This document shows positions 7,662-16,923 of a stretch of 64,000 nucleotides of DNA, piece after piece. Position numbers and translations under genes: made by a program. Positions within the stretch are counted from its first letter, which is position 1. Each line of letters opens with the position of its first letter. The notes under the pieces were generated by a model. The model made no database searches and was not told the origin of the DNA. It was given only the letters and a program-made list of their open reading frames with translations. Source of the DNA: Chromatiaceae bacterium (GTDB lineage Bacteria > Pseudomonadota > Gammaproteobacteria > Chromatiales > Chromatiaceae); the NCBI GenBank assembly GCA_019356535.1, contig CP037918.1, positions 2,140,315 to 2,204,314 of the forward strand. The letters are read 5' to 3'.

Positions 7662-8489
7662 ATGCCACAAGTCATCAACACCAACGTGATGTCGCTGAAC
7701 GCTCAGCGCGCACTGGACCGTTCGCAAGGCAGCATGCAGACTTCGCTGGAGCGCCTGTCGTCCGGACTGCGTATCAACCGCGCCAAGGACGATGCCGCCG
7801 GCCTGGCGATCTCCGAACGCTTCACCGCACAGATCCGCGGCCTGGAGCAGGCCAACCGCAACGCCAATGACGGCATCTCTCTGCTGCAGACGGCCGAGGG
7901 CGCCCTGGAAGAAGCCACCAACGCACTCCAACGCATGCGCGAACTGGCCGTGCAGGCAATGAATGCCACGGTGAACAGCAAAGACAAGGCGTCACTGGAC
8001 GCCGAGTACCAGGCACTGGCCGACGAGATCAATCGCAACACCAACGCCACCAAGTTCAACGGCGTCCTGGTCATCGGATCCAACGCCACCCTGACCTTCC
8101 AGATCGGTTACGAGGCCGGCATCAACAACCAGATCACCGTCAGCACCTTCGATGTGGCCTCCGCCTCCGGAGTAAGCGCCGCACTGACCGGCAACATCGC
8201 CAGTGCTGGCGCTGCGAGCACCGCGATCACCGCCATCGATATCGCGCTGGACAAGATCTCGTCCATCCGCGCCAAGTACGGCGCCGCGCAGAACCGGTTG
8301 GAGTCCACGGTGCGCAACAACGCCAACATCATCGAGAACCAGAGCGCGGCCCGTTCGCGCATCCTCGATGCCGACTTCGCCCGCGAGACGGCCAACCTGA
8401 CGCGCACGCAGATCCTGCAACAGGCCGGCACCGCCATGTTGGCGCAGGCCAACCAGTTGCCACAGAACGTGTTGTCGCTGCTCGGCTGA
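7662..8489 (+). CDS. fliC: Flagellin FliC2
   Basis: Second filament subunit, 275 residues, with the same D0/D1 motifs as FliC1 and about 88% identity. Most differences lie in residues 80-190. GAGAGGA precedes the ATG. It is the gene nearest the Maf glycosyltransferase and the nonulosonate operon and is in the same orientation, so it is the obvious client. A 105-bp tract near the 3' end (8334-8438) is identical to fliC1 (5913-6017, inverted). I see no sigma-28 site immediately upstream; transcription may come from in front of fliW. Confidence 0.97.
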   Translation: MPQVINTNVMSLNAQRALDRSQGSMQTSLERLSSGLRINRAKDDAAGLAISERFTAQIRGLEQANRNANDGISLLQTAEGALEEATNALQRMRELAVQAMNATVNSKDKASLDAEYQALADEINRNTNATKFNGVLVIGSNATLTFQIGYEAGINNQITVSTFDVASASGVSAALTGNIASAGAASTAITAIDIALDKISSIRAKYGAAQNRLESTVRNNANIIENQSAARSRILDADFARETANLTRTQILQQAGTAMLAQANQLPQNVLSLLG

Positions 8490-8498
8490 CGGGAAACG

Positions 8499-8524
8499 CC
8501 GGGCGCGCCAGAAAGGCCGCCCGG
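8499..8524 (+). terminator. GC-rich stem-loop after fliC2
   Basis: CCGGGCG pairs with CGCCCGG, with an additional GCC/GGC pairing closed by an AGAAA loop, starting 10 bp after the fliC2 stop. It has no U-tract. It may attenuate read-through into maf, allowing flagellin to be made in large excess over the glycosylation enzymes. Confidence 0.45.
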
Positions 8525-8556
8525 CAGCTCTCCCCCCCACGGAACGCCGCCCCTTC

Positions 8557-11061
8557 ATGACCGACAACAGCCTTCAGTTCATCCGCAACCGCTTCGGGGA
8601 CAGCTACCTGCACGCGGTCAACCGTGGCAGTTTCGACGCCGTGGGCGCCGAGGCCACCTTTCATCGCCATTTCGGCAATACGCTCGCACGCCCCGACACC
8701 CTGTATGTGGTCGTCGGCTGCGACTCCGGCCTGCTGGTCCGCTGGGCACACGAGCAACGGGCGAAGGGCAGCCGCTTCCTGTTCGTCGAACTGGCGGAAC
8801 TCGTCGAACCGCTGCGCGCCCATTGCGCCGATCTGCTTGACTCCGACAGCCTGTACATCGCCGGCCCGGACGACTGGCTGACGCTGCACGACGCCTTCCA
8901 CTTCAGCGACTATGCTTATCTGGGCCGCCTCGAGATGGTGGTCTCGGTGGGTGCGACCGATGCCAACCTGCCCGCCTACCGCCTGCTCGAACAACAGGTC
9001 GGTGACTTCATCGGTGAAGTCCGCCGCACCGTCGCCCTGCAGATGGGCAATCAGGTTTTTCTGCAACGCCAGATCGAGAACCTTCCCGACAACCGCATTC
9101 CCGCCGCCATCCTGCGCAACCGCTTCGACGGCGCCACCGCCGTGGTGCTCGGCGGCGGCCCCTCGCTGGACGACATCCTGCCCTGGGTAGAACGAAATCG
9201 GGAACGTCTGCTGGTGATCGCGGTCTCGCGCATCGCCCGGCGCCTGCTTGAAACCGGCCTGCGTCCCGACATCGTGGTCTCCATCGATCCCCACCCGGTC
9301 AGTTTCGATGTCAGTCGCGAGGCCCTGCGTTTCGATGCACAGACCCTGCTGGTACACTCCTACCATGTCGAGCCGCGCCTGCTCGCACAATGGGCTGGCC
9401 CCACCCTGTACTGTGGTGAGCGTTACCCCTGGCCGACCCGACACGCATCCGACAACCTGCCCAATGCCGGGCCGACGGTGACCAACCTAGCCGTAACCCT
9501 GGCGCGCGAGATGGGTTGCGTGCAGATCATCCTCGGCGGGGTCGACCTGTGCTTCAGCCGCGAAGGCTACACCCATGCCCGGGGCAGCAACGAGCACGCT
9601 GCCGGCCCGCGCTTGGGCACCACCGGCAAGCAGGTGGAGACCAACGACGGCGAGAAGGCCGATACCGATCACGCCTTCGCCCAGGCCGTGCACACCATGG
9701 GCAAACAGGCCGAGGCGGCACTCGCTCAAGGCTGCCGCATCGTCAACCCGGCCCCCCGTGCGGCGCGCATCCCCAACGTCGAGTACCGACCACTAGAAGA
9801 CATCGTGCTGCCGGAACAGCCGCTGGATACTGTCCACCGCCTCACCGCCAGCCTGCCCCCCTGGGACCTGGCCGCCGAACAGCGTGCCCTGGACGAGGCA
9901 GCACGCGAACTGGCCCGCGCGCACCACCAGGCACGTGAAGTCGAAAAGCTCTGCACACAGGCGCTGCGCGACAACGTACGACTGTTCGGCGAGGGCGCAC
10001 GCGACGGTGACTTCCGCCACAAGAAACGCATGGACAAGATCGAGCGCCGGCTCGACCGCGAGTTCCAGGCCATCACCCCCATCGTCAAGAACTTCGGCAT
10101 CCAGGGTTTTCTGCGTCTGCTTCGCCCGGGCGATGAGGAGTGGGATGATCAGGAACTGCGCGACTGGGGCGAGCGTTACTACACCATCTACCGGGATGCA
10201 GCACGCGCGGTGCGCGAATGCATCGAGGGTGCACAACGACGACTGGCCACCCGCCAGCGTGAACTGGACCCGCACACACCGCTAGAGACCCTGGCCCGCG
10301 ACTGGCGCGAACAGGGCATTCCCGGGCGCTTCCGCTATCTGGCCAGACGCTTTCCCGAACGCCTCGCAGGCGCGGACGACACCGTCGCGGCATTGCAGCA
10401 GGCGCTCGACGAGCAACTTCAGGAAAGCGACACCGCGCACGCCCGCCGTACCCGCGAGCTGCATCGCCTGGGACCGGTGCGCGGCCGCCTGCTGCTGGCC
10501 CTGGAGCAGGGAGACCACGCGGAACTGGCACGTCTGGCCGAGGTGCTGGAACGCTCTTCAAGCGATGAGGCGCAGGAACTCACCCTGCTGGCCCACGGTT
10601 ACCTGGCAGAACTGAACGGCGATCCCGATGCGGCGCTGCACCACTACGAGGCCATCGTCGCCCACGCTGCCGAACACCTCGATGCGCAAACAGGAAACAA
10701 CCCCCGACTCGAGGACGCCCTGCGGCGCATGAGCCAGATCACCCTGCAACGCCAGGACACCGCCACCGCCCTGCAGGTACTCGACGCACTGGCTGCCCTC
10801 TCCCCCGCCTACGAGCCACAGTACGCGCAGCTGCTGCGCCTCGCCGGGCGCATCCAGGATGCAGTGGACGTCTACGTGGACTACCTCAAGAAGGTACCGG
10901 ACGACCAGGCCGTGATGCTGCGCCTGGGACAGCTGTTCCAGGAGGCCGGCGCCCTGGAGTCGGCGCGCTGGGCCTACGACCAGGTCCTGGCCCAAGACCC
11001 CGCCCACCGTACCGCGCTACAATTGCGCGCATCCTTGGAAGAGGACCAAACCCCGGCATGA
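8557..11061 (+). CDS. Maf-type flagellin nonulosonate glycosyltransferase with C-terminal TPR region
   Basis: An 834-residue motility accessory factor (Maf; MAF_flag10/DUF115 family). Maf proteins transfer CMP-activated pseudaminic or legionaminic acid to Ser/Thr of flagellin in the cytosol before export. The N-terminal third has Rossmann-like segments. The central DUF115 domain carries AVVLGGGPSLDD (about 191-202), VSIDPHPVSFD, the GPTVTNLAVTLA helix and GGVDLCFSREGYTHA. A charged helical linker (about 430-620) precedes TPR-like helices (about 640-834) with the DAALHHYEAI and LRLGQLFQEAG patterns. The TPR extension suggests protein-protein contacts with flagellin or a chaperone (inference). 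It overlaps legB by ATGA. Confidence 0.9.
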   Translation: MTDNSLQFIRNRFGDSYLHAVNRGSFDAVGAEATFHRHFGNTLARPDTLYVVVGCDSGLLVRWAHEQRAKGSRFLFVELAELVEPLRAHCADLLDSDSLYIAGPDDWLTLHDAFHFSDYAYLGRLEMVVSVGATDANLPAYRLLEQQVGDFIGEVRRTVALQMGNQVFLQRQIENLPDNRIPAAILRNRFDGATAVVLGGGPSLDDILPWVERNRERLLVIAVSRIARRLLETGLRPDIVVSIDPHPVSFDVSREALRFDAQTLLVHSYHVEPRLLAQWAGPTLYCGERYPWPTRHASDNLPNAGPTVTNLAVTLAREMGCVQIILGGVDLCFSREGYTHARGSNEHAAGPRLGTTGKQVETNDGEKADTDHAFAQAVHTMGKQAEAALAQGCRIVNPAPRAARIPNVEYRPLEDIVLPEQPLDTVHRLTASLPPWDLAAEQRALDEAARELARAHHQAREVEKLCTQALRDNVRLFGEGARDGDFRHKKRMDKIERRLDREFQAITPIVKNFGIQGFLRLLRPGDEEWDDQELRDWGERYYTIYRDAARAVRECIEGAQRRLATRQRELDPHTPLETLARDWREQGIPGRFRYLARRFPERLAGADDTVAALQQALDEQLQESDTAHARRTRELHRLGPVRGRLLLALEQGDHAELARLAEVLERSSSDEAQELTLLAHGYLAELNGDPDAALHHYEAIVAHAAEHLDAQTGNNPRLEDALRRMSQITLQRQDTATALQVLDALAALSPAYEPQYAQLLRLAGRIQDAVDVYVDYLKKVPDDQAVMLRLGQLFQEAGALESARWAYDQVLAQDPAHRTALQLRASLEEDQTPA

Positions 11062-12053
11062 AGATTCTGGTCACGGGGGCCGACGGATTCATCGGCTCGC
11101 ATCTCAGCGAGGCGCTGGTGCGCGCCGGCCACGAAGTGCGCGCCTTCGTCTTCTACAACAGCTTCGGACACCGCGGCTGGCTGGACGAGGCGCCGCCAGA
11201 CATTCAGAACGCCATCGATTTCTTTGCTGGCGACGTGCGCGACCCCAACGGCGTTCGAACCGCGCTGACGGGCTGCGACGCGGTGCTGCACCTGGCCGCG
11301 CTGATCGGCATTCCCTTCTCTTACCACTCGCCGGATGCCTACGTGGACACCAACATCCGTGGCACCCTCAATGTGCTGCAGGCGGCCCGCGACCTGGGCA
11401 CGACCCGCGTGATCCACACCTCCACCAGCGAGGTGTACGGCACCGCGCAGTACGTGCCCATCGACGAGAAACACCCCCTGCAGGGCCAATCACCCTACGC
11501 CGCGACCAAGATCGGCGCCGACCAGCTGGCCCTCTCCTTCCACCGTTCCTTCGACCTGCCGGTGACCATCGCGCGTCCCTTCAACACCTTCGGGCCGCGC
11601 CAGTCGGCGCGCGCGGTCATCCCCACAGTCATCACTCAGATCGCTGCCGGGCAGCGGCGACTGAAGCTGGGCGCACTGCACCCCACGCGCGACTTCAACT
11701 ATGTGGAAGACACCGTCGCCGGCTTCATCGCCCTGCTGGACTCCGATCGAGCCCTGGGCGAGGAGGTCAACCTCGGCAGCAACTACGAGATCAGCATCGG
11801 CGACACCGTGCGCCTGATTGCCGAAGTGATGAACGCCGAGGTGGAGATCACCACCGACGCACAGCGCCTGCGCCCGGAAAAGAGCGAGGTCGAGCGCCTC
11901 TGGGCCGACAATGCCAAGGCACGCGAACTGCTGGACTGGCAGCCCCGCTACGGCAGCCGCGAAGGCCTCCGCCAGGCACTGGCGAAGACCGTGGAATGGT
12001 TTACCGACCCGGCCCACCTGGCCCGCTACCGGCCCGGGCAGTACGCCATCTGA
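11058..12053 (+). CDS. legB: LegB-like NAD-dependent 4,6-dehydratase (legionaminic acid pathway)
   Basis: A 331-residue extended short-chain dehydrogenase. The NAD-binding motif GADGFIG is at 7-13, the serine/threonine-glutamate segment TSTSEVYG at 121-128 and catalytic YAATK at 147-151. In Campylobacter, LegB removes water from GDP-GlcNAc to give the 4-keto-6-deoxy sugar that starts the legionaminate branch. The sequence alone does not separate GDP- from UDP-sugar use; the GDP assignment rests on the PtmE-like gene at the end of this operon. It overlaps maf by ATGA and is followed at 3 bp by legC. Confidence 0.88.
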   Translation: MKILVTGADGFIGSHLSEALVRAGHEVRAFVFYNSFGHRGWLDEAPPDIQNAIDFFAGDVRDPNGVRTALTGCDAVLHLAALIGIPFSYHSPDAYVDTNIRGTLNVLQAARDLGTTRVIHTSTSEVYGTAQYVPIDEKHPLQGQSPYAATKIGADQLALSFHRSFDLPVTIARPFNTFGPRQSARAVIPTVITQIAAGQRRLKLGALHPTRDFNYVEDTVAGFIALLDSDRALGEEVNLGSNYEISIGDTVRLIAEVMNAEVEITTDAQRLRPEKSEVERLWADNAKARELLDWQPRYGSREGLRQALAKTVEWFTDPAHLARYRPGQYAI

Positions 12054-12056
12054 ACC

Positions 12057-13238
12057 ATGTCCGCATCCGCGCCGACCAGCAACGACATCGCCCATCAGGC
12101 CCTCGACACCCTGCGCACTGCACTGCCGCCACAACGCCCACTGGGCCTGCACGAACCCGAATTCGGCGAACGCGAACGCGCCCTGGTACTCGACTGCCTG
12201 GACAGCGGCTGGGTGTCCTCGGCCGGCCCACAGGTCGAGCGCTTCGAGCACCTGCTCTGCGAGCACACCGGCATGGCGCACGCTGTGGCCGTGGTCAACG
12301 GCACCGCCGCCCTGCATCTGGGCCTGCAGCTGGCCGGCGTGCGCCCCGGCGACGAGGTGCTGCTGCCGGCACTCACCTTCGTCGGCACGGCCAATCCGGT
12401 CGTCCACTGCGGCGCGGTGCCCCATTTCGTGGACTGCGAGGCAGACAGTCTGGGCGTCGATCCGGCAGCACTGGAACGGCACCTGGATGCCATCGTCGAG
12501 TGGCGGGGCGACACCTGCCACAACCGCCACAGCGGCCGCCCGCTGCGCGCCCTGCTGGTGGTGCACGTACTCGGCCATGTCGCCGACATGGACGCGCTGG
12601 CGGCGATCGCCGAACGCTACCGCCTGGCACTGATCGAGGACGCTGCCGAGGCCCTGGGCTCGCGGCGCGACGGCCGCCACGCCGGGAGCTGGGGCCAGCT
12701 CGCCGCGCTCAGCTTCAATGGCAACAAGATCCTCACCACCGGTGGCGGCGGCGCCCTGCTCACCGACGACGCTGAGCTGGCGGCGCGCGCCCGCCACTTG
12801 AGCACCACTGCCAAGCAGCCCCATCCCTGGGCCTTCGAACACGATGCGGTGGCCTTCAACTACCGTCTGCCCAACCTCAACGCCGCACTCGGCTGTGCTC
12901 AGCTCGAACAACTGCAACAGCGGCTCACCGCCAAGCGCCGCCTGTACGAACGCTACGCCCGGGCCTTTGCCGATCTCGCCGGGGCGCAACTGCACCCCGA
13001 GCCACCCGGCTGCCACAGCAACCACTGGTTGCCGCTACTGCTGTTGCCCAACCGCGAGGCGCGCGATGCCCTGCTCGAGGCGGCCAGCGCCGAGGGCATC
13101 GGCCTGCGACCCTTCTGGACGCCGCTGCACCGCCTCCCGATGTTCACCGACTGCCCGCATGCCCCGCTGCCGGTCACCGAGGACCTGTTCGCGCGCGGGG
13201 TCTGCCTGCCCGGTTCCGCCCGGCTGGGGGCGGCATGA
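12057..13238 (+). CDS. legC: LegC-like PLP-dependent aminotransferase
   Basis: A 393-residue DegT/DnrJ/EryC1-family sugar aminotransferase acting on the 4-keto product of LegB. The PLP-binding lysine is K224 in SFNGNKILTTGGGG. The PLP-ring aspartate is in IEDAAEALGS (about 193-202), and the substrate loop NGTAALHLGLQ (81-91) is intact. The C-terminal end is less conserved. The ATG has no strong Shine-Dalgarno but follows the legB stop directly. The gene overlaps legG by ATGA. Confidence 0.9.
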   Translation: MSASAPTSNDIAHQALDTLRTALPPQRPLGLHEPEFGERERALVLDCLDSGWVSSAGPQVERFEHLLCEHTGMAHAVAVVNGTAALHLGLQLAGVRPGDEVLLPALTFVGTANPVVHCGAVPHFVDCEADSLGVDPAALERHLDAIVEWRGDTCHNRHSGRPLRALLVVHVLGHVADMDALAAIAERYRLALIEDAAEALGSRRDGRHAGSWGQLAALSFNGNKILTTGGGGALLTDDAELAARARHLSTTAKQPHPWAFEHDAVAFNYRLPNLNAALGCAQLEQLQQRLTAKRRLYERYARAFADLAGAQLHPEPPGCHSNHWLPLLLLPNREARDALLEAASAEGIGLRPFWTPLHRLPMFTDCPHAPLPVTEDLFARGVCLPGSARLGAA

Positions 13239-14410
13239 GGCGCATCTGCGCGGTCACCGGCTCGCGCGCCGACTACGGCCTGCTGTACTGGACCCTGCGC
13301 GGCATCGAAGAGGCACCGGACCTGGCGCTGCAACTGCTGGTCACCGGCAGCCACCTTTCGCCGGCCCACGGGCTCACGGTGCGCGAGATCGAGGCCGACG
13401 GCCTGCCCATTGCCGCCCGCGTGGACATGGGGCTGCGCGGCGACGACCCCGTGGCCACCGGGCGGGCCATGGGGCGGGCACTGAGTGGCTTCTGCAAAGC
13501 CCTGGCCGGGCTGAAGCCCGACCTGTTGCTCCTGCTGGGCGACCGCTACGAAATCCTCGCCGCCGCCCAGGCCGCCACCCTGCTGCGCATTCCCATCTGT
13601 CACCTGCACGGCGGCGAGCTCAGCGAAGGCGCCTTCGATGACGCCATCCGCCATGCCCTGAGCAAGCTGGCGCACATCCACTGCGTGGCCGCCGCGCCCT
13701 ATGCACGCCGTGTGATCCAGATGGGCGAGGACCCGGCTCGGGTACAGGTGGTCGGCGCCACCGGCCTGGATGCCCTGGCACGCACACCGCCGATGGACCG
13801 CGCCACCCTCGAGGCGGACATCGGCTGGCAGCTGGGCGAGCGCAATTTCCTGGTCACCCTGCACCCCGAAACCCTGAGCGACGCCCCCGCCGAGGCTCAG
13901 GCCGCCCCGCTGCTGACCGCGCTCGAGGCCTTTCCCGAGGCACGGGTACTGATCACCGGCTCCAATGCCGACCCGGCCGGGCGCGCCCTATCGGAGCACC
14001 TGCGCCGCCACGCCGAGTCCCGTCCCGACCGCTTCTGCTACCGCGACTCGCTGGGCAGCCGGCGTTACCTGAACCTGCTGCGGCACATCGACGTCGTGAT
14101 CGGCAATTCCTCCTCGGGAATCATCGAGGCGCCTGCCGCCGGCTGCCCGGTGGTCAACATCGGCGAACGCCAGAAGAACCGCCTGCGCGCACCGGCGGTG
14201 ATCGACTGCGCAGCGGACGCCGAGGCCATCCGCCAGGCCATCGAACAGGCATTGAGCGATGCTCACCGCGCTCTGGCCGCGCGCCGCGAGACCCCCTATG
14301 GCGGCCCCGGGGCGGCGCAACGTATCGTCCACATTCTGCGCGAAACCCCGCTCGAGGGCCTGCTGCACAAGCGCTTCTTCGACCTCCCGGTTACGATCAC
14401 GCCAACCTGA
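13235..14410 (+). CDS. legG: LegG-like UDP/GDP-N,N'-diacetylbacillosamine 2-epimerase (hydrolysing)
   Basis: A 391-residue protein of the NeuC/LegG hydrolysing 2-epimerase family. It inverts C2 and cleaves the nucleotide to give the free 6-deoxy-mannosamine derivative. The family start VTGSRADYGLLYW (about 8-20) is intact, with GDRYEILAAA (about 101-110), HLHGGE, LVTLHPET and the nucleotide-binding GNSSSGIIEAP (about 288-298). Unlike the other junctions in this operon, a 76-bp gap follows before legF. Confidence 0.92.
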   Translation: MRRICAVTGSRADYGLLYWTLRGIEEAPDLALQLLVTGSHLSPAHGLTVREIEADGLPIAARVDMGLRGDDPVATGRAMGRALSGFCKALAGLKPDLLLLLGDRYEILAAAQAATLLRIPICHLHGGELSEGAFDDAIRHALSKLAHIHCVAAAPYARRVIQMGEDPARVQVVGATGLDALARTPPMDRATLEADIGWQLGERNFLVTLHPETLSDAPAEAQAAPLLTALEAFPEARVLITGSNADPAGRALSEHLRRHAESRPDRFCYRDSLGSRRYLNLLRHIDVVIGNSSSGIIEAPAAGCPVVNIGERQKNRLRAPAVIDCAADAEAIRQAIEQALSDAHRALAARRETPYGGPGAAQRIVHILRETPLEGLLHKRFFDLPVTITPT

Positions 14411-14486
14411 GGCACCGAGTTTCTGGCCCCGAACTTGCTTGGGCAGAGAAGGAACTCTTTCGAGTAACGAAATTCCGACACTGCCC
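14411..14486 (+). other. 76-bp spacer between legG and legF
   Basis: The only sizeable untranslated gap inside the nonulosonate operon, in which the other neighbours overlap or nearly touch. It is less GC-rich than its surroundings. I see no clear promoter, hairpin or Shine-Dalgarno, so it could hold a weak internal promoter or the remains of a rearrangement. Confidence 0.4.
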
Positions 14487-15209
14487 ATGGACACACGCTC
14501 GACCCCGCGCCTCCTCGCCCTGATCCCGGCACGTGGCGGCAGCAAGCGCCTGCCACGCAAGAACCTGGCACCGCTGGCCGGCCGCCCGCTGATCGCCTGG
14601 AGCATCGAGGCCGCGCTGACGGCAACGACCATCGACCGGGTCGTCGTCTCCACCGACGACCCCGAGATCGCCTCGGTGGCACGTGCCGCTGGCGCCGAGG
14701 TGCCCTTCCTGCGTCCCCCCGAGCTGGCCACGGACACCGCGCGCAGCGAGACGGTGATCCGGCACGCCCTGGAGGCCCTGGAGGCCGAAGGCGACGCCTT
14801 CGACCAGGTCATGCTGCTGCAACCCACCTCACCGCTGCGCACCGTCCACGACATCGACGGTGCAGCACAGCTGATGCACGAACGTAGCGCCGAGGCGGTG
14901 ATCTCGGTCTGTCCCTGCGACCACCCACCGGAATGGAGCAACACCTTGCCGCCTGACGGCTCGCTGCGCAGCTTCTTTCGTCCCGGCGTACGCGGCACCC
15001 GCTCGCAGGATTTGCCGCTGTCCTATCGCCTCAACGGCGCCATCTACCTCTACGACTGTGCACGCCTGCGGCGCAGTGACAGCCTGTTGATGGACGACAA
15101 CAGCTACGCCTACATCATGCCGCGAGAACGCTCCATCGACATCGATACCGAACTCGATCTGCGTATTGCCGAGGTGCTGCTGCAACACCGCGCGGGGGCC
15201 GCGGCATGA
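14487..15209 (+). CDS. legF: CMP-legionaminate (N-acylneuraminate) cytidylyltransferase
   Basis: A 240-residue NeuA/LegF-type enzyme that activates the nonulosonate with CTP, giving the donor used by Maf. The nucleotide-binding start PARGGSKRLPRKNLAPLAGR (about 14-33) is diagnostic. VVVSTDDPEI, the conserved LLQPTSPLRT and the C-terminal IDIDTELDLRIAE follow. The ATG at 14487 gives the standard family N-terminus. No Shine-Dalgarno is evident, and the upstream open frame contains only non-homologous residues. It overlaps legI by ATGA. Confidence 0.92.
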   Translation: MDTRSTPRLLALIPARGGSKRLPRKNLAPLAGRPLIAWSIEAALTATTIDRVVVSTDDPEIASVARAAGAEVPFLRPPELATDTARSETVIRHALEALEAEGDAFDQVMLLQPTSPLRTVHDIDGAAQLMHERSAEAVISVCPCDHPPEWSNTLPPDGSLRSFFRPGVRGTRSQDLPLSYRLNGAIYLYDCARLRRSDSLLMDDNSYAYIMPRERSIDIDTELDLRIAEVLLQHRAGAAA

Positions 15210-16282
15210 GCGAACAGATCTACCTGATCGCCGAGGCCGGGGTGAACCACAACGGTGACCTGGCGCGTGCCCTGGCCATGGTGGACGCTGCGGCCGAGGC
15301 CGGCGCGGACGCCGTCAAGTTCCAGACCTTCGATCCCGCCGCCCTAGTCACCGCCGACGCCCCCCAGGCCGACTACCAGGTCCGCAACCACGGTGATGCG
15401 GGCAGCCAGCTGGCCATGCTGCAAGGCCTGGCCCTGCAAGCCGACGATCATTTCACCCTGCGCGAGCGCTGCCACCGACACGGCATCGACTTTCTGTCCT
15501 CGCCCTTCGACCCGGCCAGTGCACGCTTCCTGATCGAGGAGATGGCCTTGCCGCGCCTCAAGCTCGGCTCCGGCGAACTGACCAATGCCCCGATGCTGTG
15601 GCAGATTGCGCACAGTGAGTGCTCACTGATCCTGTCCACCGGCATGGCCGATCTCGACGAGGTGCGCGAGGCCCTGGGCATGCTGGCTCACGGCTACCTG
15701 CGCGCACGACACCCTCGCGACCGCGGCGAATGCCAGGCCCTGCTCGAGGACCCCGCCACCTGGGCGATACTGCGAGAACGCGTCACCCTGCTGCACTGCA
15801 CCACCGAGTACCCCTGCCCCACCGAGGCGGTAAACCTGCGCGCAATGGACAGCCTGCGCGAGGCCTTCGGCCTGCCGGTCGGCTATTCCGACCACACCGA
15901 GGGCATCGAGGTCGCCCTGCTGGCGGCGGCGCGCGGCGCGGTGGTGATCGAGAAGCACTTCACCCTCGACCGCACACTGCCGGGGCCGGATCACGCCGCC
16001 TCGCTGGAACCGGACGAACTGGCCGCGCTGGCCGCCGGCCTGCGCCGGGTCGAGCGTGTGCTGGGCGACGGCAAGAAGCGCCTGCAGGCCATCGAGGCAC
16101 GCAATCGCTCGGTGGCGCGCAAGAGCCTGGTGGCGCTTCGCCCCATCGCCGCCGGCGAACCCTTCACCCCGGAAAACCTCGGCGCCAAGCGCCCCGCCAC
16201 CGGGCGCTCGCCCTTCGACTACTGGAGCCTGCTCGGCACCCCGGCGAGCCGCGCCTATGCCGCCGACGAGGTGATCGAATGA
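15206..16282 (+). CDS. legI: Legionaminic acid synthase (NeuB/SpsE family)
   Basis: A 358-residue NeuB-type synthase that condenses phosphoenolpyruvate with the mannosamine-like product of LegG to make the nine-carbon acid. The TIM-barrel start IAEAGVNHNGDL and VKFQTFDPAALV are intact, as are LKLGSGELTNAP, LHCTTEYPCP, GYSDHTEGIEV and EKHFTLDR. A C-terminal SAF (antifreeze-like) domain occupies about 290-350. A helical insert of about 20 residues near 160-180 sits before TLLHCTTEYP. It overlaps both neighbours by ATGA. Confidence 0.93.
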   Translation: MSEQIYLIAEAGVNHNGDLARALAMVDAAAEAGADAVKFQTFDPAALVTADAPQADYQVRNHGDAGSQLAMLQGLALQADDHFTLRERCHRHGIDFLSSPFDPASARFLIEEMALPRLKLGSGELTNAPMLWQIAHSECSLILSTGMADLDEVREALGMLAHGYLRARHPRDRGECQALLEDPATWAILRERVTLLHCTTEYPCPTEAVNLRAMDSLREAFGLPVGYSDHTEGIEVALLAAARGAVVIEKHFTLDRTLPGPDHAASLEPDELAALAAGLRRVERVLGDGKKRLQAIEARNRSVARKSLVALRPIAAGEPFTPENLGAKRPATGRSPFDYWSLLGTPASRAYAADEVIE

Positions 16283-16923
16283 CACCGCGCCTGCTGCTGC
16301 TCGGCGGCGGTGGCCACGCCGGCGTGCTGACCGAGATGCTGCTGGACGAGGGGCGGCCGGTCGCCGGCTATGTGGCACCGGACGATACGGGACCGCTGCG
16401 CGAGGGCATCACCTACCTGGGTGACGACGAGTGGCTGACAGCACAGGACCCGAGCGCCTGGCTGCTGGTCAACGGTGTGGGCTCGACCGCCGACACCCGA
16501 CCGCGCCGTGCCCTGTTCGAACGCTTCACGGGACTGGGTTTCCGCTTCGCCACCCTCTGCCACCCCACGGCCTGGCTGGCCCGTTCTGCACAGGTGGCGC
16601 CCGGCACCCAATTGCTGCCTGGCGCCACCGTCAGCAGCGGTGCCCGGCTGGAAGAGAACGTGCTGGTCAATACCCGCGCGGTGGTCGAGCACGACTGCCG
16701 CGTCGGCGCCCACAGCCACATCGCCAGCGGGGCCGTGCTCTGCGGCGGCTGCCGGCTCGGTGAAGGTGTGCATCTCGGCGCCAGTGCGGTCGTCGTGCAG
16801 GGCATCGAGATCGGAGCTGGCGCGATTGTTGCTGCAGGCGCAGTAGTGACCCGAAACGTCGAACCCCTGACGCTGGTGGCCGGCGTGCCCGCCCGCGTCA
16901 AACGGAGACAGACCCAACCATGA
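16279..16923 (+). CDS. legH: LegH/PglD-like sugar O/N-acetyltransferase
   Basis: A 214-residue acyltransferase of the NeuD/PglD family. The N-terminal Rossmann part begins LLLLGGGGHAGVLTEML. The C-terminal left-handed beta-helix has hexapeptide repeats from about 100 to 200, including the catalytic-His segment VVEHDCRVGAHSHIASGAVL and the trimer-end pattern VVTRNVEPLTLVAGVPARV. In the legionaminate route this enzyme N-acetylates the 4-amino sugar made by LegC. The start at 16279 overlaps legI by ATGA. Confidence 0.9.
   Translation: MTPRLLLLGGGGHAGVLTEMLLDEGRPVAGYVAPDDTGPLREGITYLGDDEWLTAQDPSAWLLVNGVGSTADTRPRRALFERFTGLGFRFATLCHPTAWLARSAQVAPGTQLLPGATVSSGARLEENVLVNTRAVVEHDCRVGAHSHIASGAVLCGGCRLGEGVHLGASAVVVQGIEIGAGAIVAAGAVVTRNVEPLTLVAGVPARVKRRQTQP

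Noticed and set aside
11490-13025. 511-codon antisense frame over legB and legC
   Set aside because: Low-complexity Val/Gly/Gln-rich composition with no recognisable domain; the sense genes are intact.
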